From Owenia fusiformis (taxonomy: Eukaryota; Annelida; Polychaeta; Sabellida; Oweniidae): a DNA stretch of 64,000 bases. Of the stretch, positions 11,301-42,789 are shown in pieces; the first letter of the stretch is position 1; each line of letters opens with the position of its first letter. The notes beneath the pieces were generated by a model. That model did not search any database and was not told where the DNA came from. It saw nothing but the letters and a program-made list of their open reading frames with translations. The stretch covers positions 32,429,375 to 32,493,374 of the forward strand of contig CAIIXF020000005.1 in NCBI GenBank assembly GCA_903813345.2, written 5' to 3'. The position numbers and the translations under genes are program-made.

Positions 11301-14300
11301 AGATTCAGCAGCTTAGCAAAAGCGTTCTTGTATATTACTGGATGGATGGTGAGATAGAGGTATATTTATATACTCAGAAGGTACACACTCTCATATTTCA
11401 ATGGGAATTCTCAAAGCTTCATTCGATGAGTCATATATAACTAACATAGCATGATAAGATTTAAGGGGAATCCCCTGAAAAAAGAACCATATCCTCTGGG
11501 TTATTCAGTTCAAGCTAACTTGGAATTAGTTTTCATACAACTTCCTCATGGGCATTAACTTTGATGAGTCACAAGATATGAAAATTGTACATCCCGAAAA
11601 AACTTGTAATTAACATGTATATATTTTAATATCATTTGAAAGTTGAAATTTTGGTTTGTTCCATTTTCACCTTGACATCATTTGCCCTTATTATCCGATT
11701 TATAGCGGTAATTCAAACACAAAGTATTAGGTAACATGTAAGGTCAAATAAGGGAAATAGCTATTGATTACATAGGTTTTATCAAATGAGATCAGGAATA
11801 AAGGTGTAACTTTTGGACATGTTAGTATGAATGCTAACATGCAAGCACCAAAGATTATTCACTTTACTCCACCTACCTTAATCATTACAGCTACATTTCA
11901 GTAAATAGACAGACCACAAATATGTGGAGAGAAAAGTTGCCAAATTATTTTGGCAGGTTATCATATTCTTGTTATTTATATTCTAAATGATCTCAGGCTC
12001 TAAATGTTAAGTAATGCTTCAAGGCCCTGTTTTGAGCTTCCTCATCACGAACAATCTTTCATTAAAATCTGACTACTTGCATTTTGAATAATTTACAGGT
12101 CATTCGTAAAAAATATAATAAGATTAATAAATTAAAAAGAGGAAGACCAAACTTTTGAATTCACTTTCATTTATAATGAAACCAAAATTAGGTTTTAAGT
12201 GTATGAATGTTTGATTTATAAATCAATATACAAATGCTGCTTTATTTGACCGAAATGAGACCGAAACTTGTTTAATCTCCTTTCATGTTTACAAAATTAC
12301 AAGTGGTCTAAACTAAAAGGTTGTGTATAAAAGAAACATACAATTTCTTCAGTAAAAAGAGAGGATAGAAAGGTTTTTTTTCTAATTAAATTGTTACCAT
12401 TCAAAAGATGACCATTTAATAGATGGTGTGTACAATTTTCAGAATTTTTTGATGACTGGTTTAAGAGAAAAATGTTTTCAAAAAGTTCACCATATCGATA
12501 CCTATCCTTTGAGATTCCAAGCAATATATATCTGTTCCTTGAACTTTACATTGAAAAATCAGAATTTAAAAACTAGATTACCAGGTACCCATTTTTCACT
12601 TCAAACCAGGAAGTTTAAAACTTAAAAACTTCTACTAATCTGAACTTTACCTTATATTAAGAGTACTGGAGAAATGATATCAAGATAACAAAGTAGTGTA
12701 GGATTTTGATCTGAATTAATTTGTGAATAAATTATTTGATTAATTTGAAACACTACAAAACTGATCAGTCCTGTTACTTCTGGGACACCCTGTAGTACCA
12801 ATGAACTTAAATTAATAGCAAATTATTAAAACTTAAAATTGAAATGTAACCATGTATCTCGTTAGTGTCAAAAATTGCAATCAGTCACTAGTCAGCCTTC
12901 TGTTATCTGCCAATAGTAGTTATGCCTCATGCATCATTTTGGATTATATATTTGAATGTTTACTCTAGAAATGGCTCTTGTATTCACGCCTATAAAATGT
13001 TTGTTAGTGTAACATGAGATCGAGAGCTATTCTCATATATGTATCCAGGGATCTCTCCATCATTAAAAAGTGGGAGCAGTACCACCTGAGATTTTCATAA
13101 TAGGCTTACTATTATGAAAAATAGGCATATTTTGGCCAATTTTGGTCTGAATTGTGAAAATGAGAATTTTGCACCCACTTGAGAAAAAATGCTGTAGAGA
13201 TCACTGGTATTCGCATCGTTAAACTCATTGAAAAGATTTTTGCTAAACTGCATGGTCAACCCCTCCAAATACGGGGCACTTGACAGGCATGAAACGCCCC
13301 CTATTTGAAATTGATTACACAGACTGCTTTATACTGGATCTACTCCATATGTAAATCATTCATTGAATAGATAAGAATTTTTAAAGATGGTCTTAACTAT
13401 GTGCCTTATCTTAAACTAAAATGAAACTTACCTTTTGTAGTTTGTTACTCTCAGCCATGATATCTTGATGTTTTGTTGGAGGTGCAGTATAATCACGTCT
13501 ACCAGAAAGTCCTTGTAAAGAGTCTTTATTGTCCAGCTTTTTGATCAGAGTCTCACATTTCTCCGACGTCTCCTTCAATTGATACTTCAATCGATCAGTT
13601 TCCTCTGTTAAAGAACTACATAGTGTATCCTTTGCTGCATTCCTTCTTTCTAGTTCAGTGATTTTTCGTTGCAGTTGGGATTGCCGACTCTGTTGTGGGA
13701 GCCTAATTGTATCTTCTGGTTGCGTAATTTTGCTGCTTATCGAGGTAATCTCTTCCTTTAGCTCTCTGTTAGTTTTTTCCAGTCTATCAATCGTTCTTGT
13801 TTGTTCACGAATTTTCTAAAATTAGATTTGTTTATCCATACAGTATAAACCATCACCATGCATGCTTCCTGATATTTCTTGATGCTGAACTCCGGCAAAA
13901 ACTTTCAAACTATACAATTTAATACTTACTTTAGTTGTTTCAACTTGATAAAACAGAGTTAATTTCTGTGTTCGCTTGTCCGGAATTATAATACAAATAT
14001 GATACAAACACAATAATGTTAATAAAACTACTGAAAAATCAACGACCTAAACAACCTTGTTTACCTATAAGCCTTTATATGATGAGGCTGGCAAGCCTTA
14101 TTCCCATTCAATTAGCAGTATAATTAAGTGCGTCATATACAGTATGTGGGCAACATGTTTATCTGCTTAGTAAATGTCAATGAACAGTAAATATATCTAT
14201 ACTGATACAAGGTGAACCATTAAAGTTGCCTATTTACAAATTTCGCATGCACCTTGTTAAAGGGGCAAAAAGGACTGAAGAGAGAAAATTCAATTTTTTT

Positions 14301-15668
14301 TTTTCCGAGCTATCAGGTCAATATTTGGGTTACATCTTCTTTGACATACCCGTTTTCTTAAAATGTATGGATAAACTATCAATTTCAGCAAAGAGAAGTG
14401 TAAATTCAGTTCAAAGCTTCTATAAAGGGAGTCCCACTTATAGATTTTTTAAGATCCACAACGTTTCAAGAGGAATATCAGCTGAAATGATATTCATTCA
14501 GGGGGTTTCTTTGAAGATAATAAAAATATATGTTAGTCTTGATGAAATATCAAAACTTAAATATATTTTGACACTGGTCGATGATCATTGAATGGCCCCC
14601 TGCACTAATTGTTGCACCTTTAAATTTGGTATCTTCCATGTCATTTAAATGAGTGACTTAGGTAGAAATTTTTCATCAAATTTAAATCATACTTTCAGAA
14701 AAAAGGTTTGTATCAAAATTACACTGGATGGTACAAATTGCAGGCATTTCATTTCAAGTTTCTTCTTTTTATTTCAAGCTAGGATTAGTTAAACTGAAAT
14801 ATTAGTTAAATCCTCAGTCATTTTGGATATACATGTATCAGATACAATACATGAACATGCATAAAAAATTTAAACTGAAATATTAGTTAAATCCTCAGTC
14901 ATTTTGGATATATCAGATACAATACATGAACATGCATAAAAAAATTTAAACTGAAATATTAGTTAAATCCTCAGTCATTTTGGATATATCAGATACAATA
15001 CATAACCATGCATAAAATTTTTAAACTGAAATATTAGTTAAATCCTCAGTCATTTTGGATATATCAGATAAAATACATGAACATACATAAAAACTGATTC
15101 CTCAGCATTTTTGTATTCATATCATATTGGTTGCTAAATGAAGACTCACTGGTTTAACCAATTTATGGATATACTAATTCAGATAAGTTCATTGGTTCAG
15201 CAAAAAGGTAGATATGATGAATCAGTTTCCAATCATTATAATAATATCATTTACCTGGATGTAGCATTCAGTGTCAAATGGATTGCCTCCTTGCTCTAGC
15301 ACAAACTGTCGCAACTCTGCATTTTCTTTTCTAACATCCTTTAGTACTACTGGATTCTGGATATCATCATCGATGAGACTCAATTCAGCACTGTCATTTT
15401 TCCTTGCTAATTTTTCCTTCAGTTTTTCATTTTCCTTAACCAGTTGTGTGTTGAGCTTATCCTTGCTGGATAATTCCTCTTGGGCAGTTTGGTAAAGGTT
15501 GGCAAACTCTTGCAGGGCATTAGCTTTTAGTCGCAAATCCTGATTGGTTTCCTTCAGCTGGGAATTTTCTTGTATGAGGTGACTGTAGGCTATATCTGGG
15601 GGGTAGACATAAGATATGGAACTACTAGCAGAGTCTAACACACTAGAATTATCATCCCTAGTAGCCAT
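7908..15668 (-). CDS. UBAN / zinc-finger coiled-coil adaptor (TNIP/ABIN-optineurin type)
   Basis: Six coding exons (5' to 3'): 15668-15255, 13815-13432, 10812-10498, 9379-9215, 8924-8694 and 8399-7908. All have GT-AG junctions and join in phase to 666 codons plus stop; human TNIP1 is of similar size. The ATG at 15666-15668 sits in AAGATGG context. Most of residues 20-420 is coiled coil rich in E, K, Q and L. Residues 433-442 carry the UBAN signature DFxxERxxRE, which in NEMO, ABIN and optineurin binds Met1/Lys63 ubiquitin chains. Residues ~564-575 are acidic with a YDEV LIR-like core. Residues 642-664 form CxxC-x14-HxxxC, a UBZ-like finger. The UBAN wording (QVxxFxxDFxxERxDRER) is nearest TNIP; the finger is as in optineurin/TAX1BP1. 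Inferred role: cytosolic polyubiquitin adaptor in NF-kB-type signalling or selective autophagy. All introns are phase 0. Confidence 0.88.
8694..8924 (-). CDS. UBAN exon of the coiled-coil adaptor
   Basis: This 77-codon exon encodes residues 427-503. The ubiquitin-binding motif DFESERRDRE lies at 8877-8906 (residues 433-442). All key positions of DFxxERxxRE are present. The preceding exon ends in a heptad-like VEALEHQ, so the motif lies within a continuous helix, as in ABIN, NEMO and optineurin. The remainder (NRLLADFQAG...) continues the coiled coil and then becomes polar. Confidence 0.88.
9060..9177. repeat. ~23-bp tandem repeat beside an exon
   Basis: About five copies of a unit close to TTTATCCACATTGTTGTTTCACA, ending about 37 bp before the donor of the exon at 9215-9379. 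It is intronic. The forward ORF at 8956-9258 runs through it and is not a gene. Confidence 0.8.
9380..10497. other. Intron of the UBAN gene
   Basis: About 1.1 kb of intron between exons 9215-9379 and 10498-10812. No transposon ends, tandem arrays or nested gene recognised. Confidence 0.5.
10813..13431. other. Intron of the UBAN gene with one MITE
   Basis: A 2.6-kb AT-rich intron. It holds a MITE at 13046-13206 with termini CAGGGATCTCTCC and AGAGATCACTG. This belongs to the same family as 26200-26405 and 46651-46845 and shares the internal text TTGCACCCACTT in inverse orientation. Nothing else recognised. Confidence 0.6.
13046..13206 (-). mobile_element. MITE family B (CAGTGATCTCC ends), copy 1
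   Basis: The terminal inverted repeats are related to CAGTGATCTCC/GGAGATCACTG. The internal sequence (GGTCTGAATTGTGAAAATGAGAATTTTGCACCCA) is the reverse complement of the left part of the copies at 26200 and 46651. It is shorter than those copies, so it is internally deleted. Confidence 0.75.
13816..15254. other. First coding intron of the UBAN gene
   Basis: 1.4 kb. The right part is a tandem array (14788-15090). The forward 121-codon ORF at 14226-14591 has no recognisable domain and lies inside the intron on the opposite strand; it is not called as a gene. Confidence 0.5.
14788..15090. repeat. Minisatellite, ~75-83-bp unit, about 4 copies
   Basis: The unit starts TAAACTGAAATATTAGTTAA, continues TCCTCAGTCATTTTGGATAT, then CAGATACAATACATGAACATGCATAAAA. 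Starts lie near 14788, 14871, 14947 and 15021. The first copy has an extra ACATGTAT. It is intronic. Confidence 0.9.
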
Positions 15669-16380
15669 CTTGGATATACTGCTTCCTGCCTACTCTGAAA
15701 TCATCAGAAATCAAACTGAGAAAAACAACCAATGTGCCATCCATTAGAACTTTTTACTCTCTAAAGTGTTTGACCCATGGCCCTATGCTCATACATGTAC
15801 AGTAACAGTGAATCGTAACCATATGTTTGGAAAGGATTACCTTATACAGAAAAACTCTGTCCAAATTACGTGAGTTAGTTACTAAATTTTTAAGTTACTC
15901 AGACTTAGACTTCGATACTTAGTCATTTGAGTATGTTACTCAGTTACTTAAAAACAATTTTCAATCACGAAACCTGCCATTGATTTTATACATGAGAAAG
16001 TGGGCTGATGTATTAAATGATGCAAATATGGCTCTAAAATATGCTCAAAATGTACCGGAGAGGGTCTAAATTTGAAATTATTTCTGAGGATCGGAACATG
16101 TCTCCATACCCCCCTAGCTTGCGGCATTACACACCATCAACGCGGGGTGTCACTGTCAGCGGCCCAACCCATTGGTATGCAAAAGTTGACCACTCTTCAG
16201 AAATCCTTCGTATGGGCCTGGAAGGAGGGGGGTGCACGGATAATATAAGTTCTCCTTATATCCTACAGGATAATCCAGGCTAGGCATCTTGATTCAGAAA
16301 AAACTGGCCTCCGTCCTGAGATGTCGTTATTCACTGACATTACAACTGGCTATAATTTCATAATCAGCACTATCGAGAGC

Positions 16381-16585
16381 TTATCGGCAGAACGAAGATA
16401 TTTTCGTTTTTGATAGCAATATTTGCGTGTAATATTTAACTTATTTCAACCGTCACATTCCTCCATTCAGTTCCCGGCATGCACCAGTCATAAGGGAAAT
16501 CCCTGGGGAATTCCCCTTCCGACATTTTGAAAATTGCTGACATATTTCCGATGTAAAAACTAAAATCTCTTCGTTCTGCCGATAA
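16381..16585. mobile_element. Short element with 24-bp terminal inverted repeats
   Basis: TTATCGGCAGAACGAAGATA at 16381 is matched by the reverse complement ending TTCGTTCTGCCGATAA at 16585. The spacer is about 155 bp and non-coding. Likely a small MITE in the 5' intron or flank of the UBAN gene. Confidence 0.7.
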
Positions 16586-16760
16586 ACCCATACAATTGGC
16601 GATCTAACAACATAAAAAGAATTCTAAAATGCTCTGGAATGTATCGAGGTAGGTCATTTAATAGTGCAATGCGTAGTTCATTCTCCGACATTGTAGAAAG
16701 ACAGGCTTACCAATGAATCGGGCGTACGACCACAATCTAAAGGGGTCGTAGGATGCGATA

Positions 16761-17985
16761 AGCAGAGAAGCATCAAAATATAAGAGGGCCATAAGAGGCC
16801 ACAGATATGATAGCTAAACTGAGACCGTATCTGTTGCAAGACTAACGCCTGGCGTAACCGTCACCATGTTATTCAGTGTTTTTTAAGTAGCGCAAGGATC
16901 CTGCCATGACCGTGGTAATGTTATCGTGAAAGCCTGGTATAACCGCGACGATGCTGTATTATATTGCAATGCCTGCCATGACCGTGATAATGTAATATAG
17001 TTCTACAAGGCTCGGTATGACCGTGACAATGTAATATAGTACTGCAAGGCGCTGGCATGACCGTGACAATGTAATATAGTATTGCAAGTTCAGGTATGAG
17101 AGTGGTAATGTAGAAATTTACGATTAGGACTGCTATAACCGTGACAATGTGTATTGCAAAGCCTGGCATGACCGTGGCAATGTAGTATAGTATTGCAAGG
17201 CTTGGTATGACCGCCGTGGCAATGTGATATAATATTCCAAGTTCGGGTATGAGAGTGGTAATATAGAAATTTATGATTTGCTATAAGTGACCATGACAAT
17301 GTGTTTTTGAAAACCTGGCATGACCGTGGCAATGTATTATGGGATCGCAAAGCCTGGTATGACCGTGACAATGTAATATAGTATTGCAAGGCCAGGTATG
17401 AGGGTGGTAATGTAGAAATTTAGGCTTAGTCCTACTATGACCGTTATAATGTATTGCAATGACTAGTAAATATGTATGACATAATGCCAGGAATATCCTT
17501 AACAATTTTATGTGATCCGCATTTCAACTAAACAGTTTAATACTATGATCATGGTGTTTAACTACCTTAATCATGTCAAAATCAAAATTACTACTATTCA
17601 TTAATATTCACATTCGCTTATAAACCACAATAAAGGCTACGGTCGCGCCAGGCTTCCACGATAACACTTCCAGGGTCATGACAGGCCTTGCAATATAATA
17701 CAGCATTGTCACGGTTATACCAGCCTGTCACGGTTATACCAGGCTTACACAATAACACTACCACGGTCATGGCAGGATCCTTGAGCTACTTAAAAACGCA
17801 TATTAACATGGTGACGGTTGTGGCAGGCGTAAGTCTTGCAATAGATAGCATGTGGCTAAACTACAAAACAAACTAAAATATACAAAAGTTAGGACATGTA
17901 TTAATGTTTCTATTTTTACATATACTGTTTCAATATGGTCCTTTGATTGCTTATTTTTTAATTCAAAGGAGTTCCAAACATTTTC
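16761..17985 (+). mobile_element. Right half of a foldback element (relative of 515-911), split by an insertion
   Basis: 16761-16819 matches the right-central part of the element at 515-911 (GAGAAG-ATCAAAATATA, CACAGATATGATAGCTAA). 17853-17985 matches its right arm (CTACAAAACAAACTAAAATATAC onward). The two pieces are collinear and interrupted by the 16820-17852 foldback insertion. Confidence 0.75.
16820..17852. mobile_element. Large foldback insertion with an internal tandem array
   Basis: The ends are inverted: TTGCAAGACTAACGCCTGGCG near 16834 against CGCCTG...GTCTTGCAA near 17841. The inverted similarity continues inward for over 100 bp (AGGATCCTGCCATGACCGTGGTA on both arms). Between the arms, about 16960-17450 is a degenerate array of ~35-60-bp units with CATGACCGTGACAATGTAATATAG. 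The flanking TAGCTAAAC (16811-16819) and TGGCTAAAC (17853-17861) look like an 8-9-bp target duplication with one mismatch, which would fit a Mutator-like element. The minus ORFs with repeated HCHGH/YHSH peptides are array by-products. Confidence 0.75.
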
Positions 17986-18089
17986 GTTACTCAAATCAAA
18001 TCAAAGAAAAACAAACAAAAAACTGCTCTGTTTGGAGCCTAACATAAGAACTAGGGGATTGAAAAGAGAGAAGATGAAGTTGTACTTAC

Positions 18090-18200
18090 CTGCTGGTTTT
18101 CTCAGAAAAAGGCTGAACAGAATCATGGACGTATAGACTCAAGAGTGACATTGAATCATCCATTCGTCGCCCAAAACCGTTATCTAATTCTCAACAAGGA
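18090..18200 (-). other. Probable non-coding first exon of the UBAN gene
   Basis: On the minus strand a strong donor (AACCAGCAG|GTAAGT) occurs at 18090. A matching acceptor (GATTTCAG|AGTAGG) lies at 15694, 26 nt upstream of the ATG. This suggests a 5' UTR split by a 2.4-kb intron. The 5' edge is not determined; the end given is approximate. A YY1-type motif (AAAATGGAGGCG) lies just upstream at about 18208. Confidence 0.45.
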
Positions 18201-19234
18201 AGTCCAAAATGGAGGCGTCATAAGGGGATTCCCCAATTTAGTATAGTTCGTTCGGTGCCTACATTGAATTTATTTATCCCCGGTAATCTCATTCTCATTG
18301 GAATTTACGCCAGTGGCGGATCTTGGGGCCCAGGGGGGGGGGGCATGGGGCCCGCCCCCTTCTTTAGTGGGCCGAGAATTTTATTTAGCTTTTTTTTCAA
18401 AGTTTAGGCCCAATTTTTGGTTTTAATTAGGGCCCAAAATTGTTTTCCTGACTCAAAATTCAATTTTTTCCATTCCATGGTTTTGGTTCTTCACTTTATT
18501 ATTAGATGGCGTCCTTTGGTTTTTCATTTATTTTTGGACTGCACTGCGTATTTTGTACTGACCGCATTGCTATAAATATGAGTATTGTTATTAGATGAAA
18601 GCCCATGCTATTATAATGGACTTCTTCAGGTCCGTGCTATTATATTGAACTAAAGATGAGCTCTAGCCTCAGTTGCGATGATTTATTCATCCCCATTCCA
18701 CAATCCCCACTGTAACCAAACTCGTCTGGCCCAGTTATCTACTCCCGACCTCGTAGATCTACGATATCGAGAGTAGATAACTGGGCCAGACGGGTTTGGT
18801 TATCCCTGATTATATCTTCTTGGAAAATATACAATTGGACGACAGGGTCATGTTTTGTGTTTTGATTTATCAAGACTTTTATGAATCGGAATGGCCTAAT
18901 TCCATCCTCCGATCACAGGGCTTCAAAATCCAGAATATATTCTTTCTTTAGGGGGGAAGAAGGAGGTACGGATTCTGGACAACTGCTTAGGAGGATGCCT
19001 AATTCTGACTTTGCATTTTCACTTAAGCGGTACTCTCGTGCAAGTTGTCTGCTTAAAATAGCAGACGAATCTGCCGCCACAAACATTAACAAATATACTG
19101 GATATTTCAGAATATGAAATCTACTTGTTTTGCGTACAACCCAATGTCTATGGTGTGATCAGTTGAATAAATACACAGATTCATCAGTAATAATTCTCTA
19201 GATTTATGACATAAGAAAACTATGCTATTTTTCT
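18201..19234. promoter_or_regulatory. Divergent interval between the UBAN gene and the polyamine oxidase gene
   Basis: About 1 kb separates the inferred minus-strand first exon from the plus-strand oxidase exon. It holds a diverged G-rich dispersed repeat (about 18305-18460, related to 6355-6545) and a large palindrome at 18714-18801. No TATA box was fixed. A shared or bidirectional promoter is possible from the layout only. Confidence 0.4.
18714..18801. repeat. 31-bp-arm palindrome with a nested 12-bp palindrome
   Basis: The left arm starts AACCAAACTCGTCTGGCCCA (18714-18744). The right arm (18771-18801) is its reverse complement with one mismatch. The loop contains the perfect palindrome CGTAGATCTACG at 18752-18763. 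It could be a very short MITE or a cruciform-forming site in the divergent interval. Confidence 0.85.
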
Positions 19235-19273
19235 TTGCCGATGCGGCAACTCAGTCTGACAGCTTCATTCAAA

Positions 19274-39024
<19,751 letters not shown>

Positions 39025-39052
39025 CATATATCAGAATCTTTAGAAACCTGTG

Positions 39053-39250
39053 TATATGAAAACCTGTCCATCAATATACAGGGTGTCCATAAAGTCTCTT
39101 TACAATTACAATACAAAATCTGCAAAGTGTAAATAGAATTTATGGACACCCTGTATATGAAAACCTGTCCAACAATATACAGGGTGTCCATAAAGTCTCT
39201 TTACAATTACAATGTGTAAAGTGTATAGGATTTACGGACACTCTGTGTAT
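39053..39250. repeat. Tandemly duplicated mariner-like hairpin in the PAOX 3' UTR
   Basis: TACAGGGTGTCCATAAAGTC at 39077 pairs with TTTATGGACACCCTGTA ending near 39156. The whole ~99-bp unit, including TATGAAAACCTGTCCA, is repeated at 39152-39250 with decay. ACAGGGTGTCC-type ends are typical of some mariner-like TIRs. It begins about 30 bp after the stop codon. Confidence 0.8.
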
Positions 39251-40856
39251 TGCTATTTCATTTGCTTTCCAAAATAGAAAGACATTGAACATATATGAAT
39301 TGCAAATGAAAGTCTGACAAGATTACATATCTTATATTAATTGACTCGAAAAGTTTCATATTACACAGGTTTTGTCAGTCATAGAAATAGAAACAGTTAG
39401 AGATTATGAATACTGAACAGTTTGAATTCAATTTTCGTTGTTTATTTTACATGATATAGTATTGTTATATGAGTGACTAAAATACTTCAGGGAATTATGT
39501 AAATGATTGTTGTGAATTTAATGTGAGAAAATGGTACGCTATCGTGACGTGTTATGTATGAATATCTCTTGTGTAGTGTCTACAGAACATATCCTCAGTC
39601 TCAGATGGTCTGTTTATGTATTACGTGTTATTTTGAAATGCCAAGAATGTCACTCCTAATTATGAAAATTAAAACTAAAATAGTTTATAAAATGGTCAAA
39701 GCAAAATATTGATATATTGGCATTTCTTATGCCCACATTTATGAATGTACATCCATAATTTACTGCTTATCGTTAACAGGGAATGAGCCATAAATAATAC
39801 ATGTGTAATTGCATGAAAGTAGAAAATGAATTTGCTATTACTATAGGACATTCAGTCCATTATTGGGAATCTCAAAGCTTAGAACAATCGAGCTATTGAA
39901 AGTCGGGTGCATTTATGAGGTTATTAATGGATATCTGACAGCATAGATAGAGTATAATCATAATATAGAGACATGTATTCAAATACTTTATTTGTTTCAG
40001 ACTATTTTTACCTATTATATAAACACAAAAACTATAGGGTGTACAAGAAATTTGGACATTAAAATATTAAAATGTGAGCTCCTATATTCTTGTTCACCCT
40101 GTAGTATAAAATTGAGATTCTGTCCATGTCACCAGATATTTTTTTGTATATACAAATTGCAGGGTAAAACAGCTGATGAGAACCAGATGCACCAAGTATA
40201 ATTTAGAGATCAGAGGGCTTCTTAAGGAGCATGAAGTATTATATAGAGGACATCTCCCTTTGGAGATCATTTTGCCTTTAAGACAATCCTGATGTTTATT
40301 GTACAACTTTATACTTGGAATGCACAACACACATTATTCACAACATTATGTATTATTAGAAGGCTCATTTTTTAAAAAAATTGTATGTTTTTATTATTGC
40401 CGATAATTTCTACAAAAATCAGTTTGCGTTGAAGAAATATAAAGCAAACAAAGGATCAATTCATAATGATGGGATGCAAACAATTTAAAGGAACTATGTA
40501 ACATTTTGTTTAAATGGTAAAATCAAGTGACAAAAAATGGTAAGTAATATTACAATTTGCTAACCGATTGTTTTCTCTACAACCCCAATATATTATCGTG
40601 AAATGGTCATTGAAATAATTTCTTTTTTAAGCTAAGATCCTAGCTTATGTTGTTTGAGAGTCTCTTGTAACATTTGTTAATAAAAAAAATCAGAAAAAGA
40701 TGGGTAAGTATTAGTTCAAGGTATCTACATCTAGTACAGTATTAATAATGTACATATTCAAGACATTGAAATAATATGAACAAAAATAAGTATAGAAATT
40801 GGAATAATATATTATGATGCTTTTTAGTTTTTAATGCTAAGTCATTTCTGATCAGT

Positions 40857-40998
40857 TTTATGTCACAACACCACAATTGGTGACATATTGTTATAGTCTC
40901 CAACTTTTTGGTGGACAGTGTTTAATGGTTGTCTGGCGATTGGCGTCTATAACAAATGGCAGGTGGTGACATTTTGCATGTTAATGCCTTGTATGACT
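40857..40998. mobile_element. Family D element, short copy
   Basis: Starts TGTCACAACACCACAATTGGTGACATATTG, then TTATAGTCTCCAACTTTTTG; ends GGTGGTGACATTTTGCATGTTAATGCC. The two ends match, in inverse orientation, the two ends of 43517-45108, so this is the same element without the internal array. Confidence 0.75.
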
Positions 40999-41879
40999 TT
41001 AAGGCCAACATTGTAAATAAAGAGCCAACTTGCCACATATGTATGTGTGAATTTCTGGACATAGAACAAAAAATGTATTGCTTTCATGATATGTTACCAG
41101 ACTAGGATGGAATATTTATTGAAATTCTGTTATTTATTCTGCTTTTAAAGCAATAAAATTATTACTTATTCACATATCATTGTTTTGTTACTGACATTTT
41201 TTTTAAAGCAGGAAAATAGGTTATGTCTGTATATCCATTTCCTCAGATACAGGTTTATCAAAAATTGCTGCGACTACTCATTTTGGAAGACATCCCACCA
41301 AACAAAATTAAGTATAGAGGATACGAGACAAGTGTCAGCATTTCAGAAAAGCTGCCTGTCAGTCTGTTATTTGCCTATCTGGGCAATAACTCAAATACTG
41401 CTTGACAGATTGGGTTAAAATGTTACAAGCTGATATGACAGGTCTCATAAAATAATTTTTTCGCAAACACTTAATTTTTAAAACGCCTGTCTGTGCCAAA
41501 AGTCAACAAGTTTCTTCCTACAAGTTGTGAAATCATTGGATAAGAAAAATCATTCCTCCCAGGCTGCAACATTTTATTAACAAAGCAGATACAGATTTGA
41601 AATCAATTTGGAGTTTGACCACAGGAAGGTTATGACAGATTTTTGACAATATGTATTACCATAGGAACAAATTAGGGGGAAGGGATGGCTTAAAATGACC
41701 CAATACCGAAAATTGATCCCCTATATTTTATCATTTGCTGAATTTGGTTTGAACTTCCAACATCAAGATTTAGTACTTTTCACACTTCAATCTTTTGCAG
41801 TAACAAAATGGATGAAAATAATGAGTTTTTGTTTTCATGATTTAAACATATTGTAAGTCAAGTTGCAGATTATAATATG

Positions 41880-42090
41880 GCACAAAAAATGCCTTCAGTT
41901 TGGAAAGGATTTTCAAATGAAGCTGTAAGTTACACATTTAGTCCCTCGCTTTTGTTATATCGATGTCCACATCAAAATAAAATTGGTAATATAATAAAGT
42001 TTTTGTCAATATAACAAAAGCGAGGAACTAAATATATGAATTGCAACTTCACTTACAAACCAATTTAAGTCGAATGCATTTTCAGTTTTG
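41880..42090. mobile_element. Foldback element
   Basis: TTTAGTCCCTCGCTTTTGTTATAT (41938) is inverted as ATAACAAAAGCGAGGAACTAAA (42011). Weaker pairing extends outward on both sides (AAGCTGTAAGTTACA against TGCAACTTCACTTAC, then TGGCACAAAA against TTTTGTGCCA), so the element may reach about 41800-42160. Confidence 0.75.
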
Positions 42091-42789
42091 TGCCAACTTA
42101 TAAGTAGGTTTAATTCAAGAAAACAAAAAAACTTGTATCCAGGAAGTTCATCCATTTTGTTACATTGACATTCCCTCCTCAAATAAGCTGGATGGTTAGC
42201 TGAATGGATAAGAAGATTCCTTTTTGTTGTTATATTGCCAACTTGTAGACCCAATATATCTGACCCTGGAAACACTTTTAGTACATACCTGTATATAAAG
42301 GATAAGTACTTGGAGGTTTTGGATACGTTGTTTATCCCGAAGGATATTTCTATATTGGGAAAGGGATAAACCTCTATCCAAAACTGACTGTATATATAAA
42401 TTCTGAACCCCATTCCTTATCCACTATATTATACTTGCAAAATGCAACAAGAACAGATACTCAATTTCAAAACAATACAAACACAAGGTTGTGTATAAAA
42501 AGATTTATTTTCATCCAAATTCAAAATTTGGCAATTCTTCTATTCATTGTGTGCACGTATAAAATGTAACAAACAAGGCAAATAAGCACATTTAATTTTG
42601 TAGAACAATCACTCGTCACCCAATTTAAGGGCTTATTGGAGGTTTTGGCAATGATGAAATAGATACTACGCTGGACATTTTATCAGACAGTTCATTTTCC
42701 AATGTTTAGAAACAGACACTACACTGAACATTTTATCAAACAGTTTATATTTCCAGTGTTAAGGCATTATATGCTGGCACTGAGACTAT

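Noticed and set aside
14226-14591. 121-codon plus-strand ORF
   Set aside because: Inside an intron on the opposite strand, no recognisable domain, composition of random AT-rich DNA.
16921-17505. Three minus-strand ORFs rich in HCHGH and YHSH
   Set aside because: These look like metal-binding repeats but are translations of the CATGACCGTGACAATG array in a foldback element.
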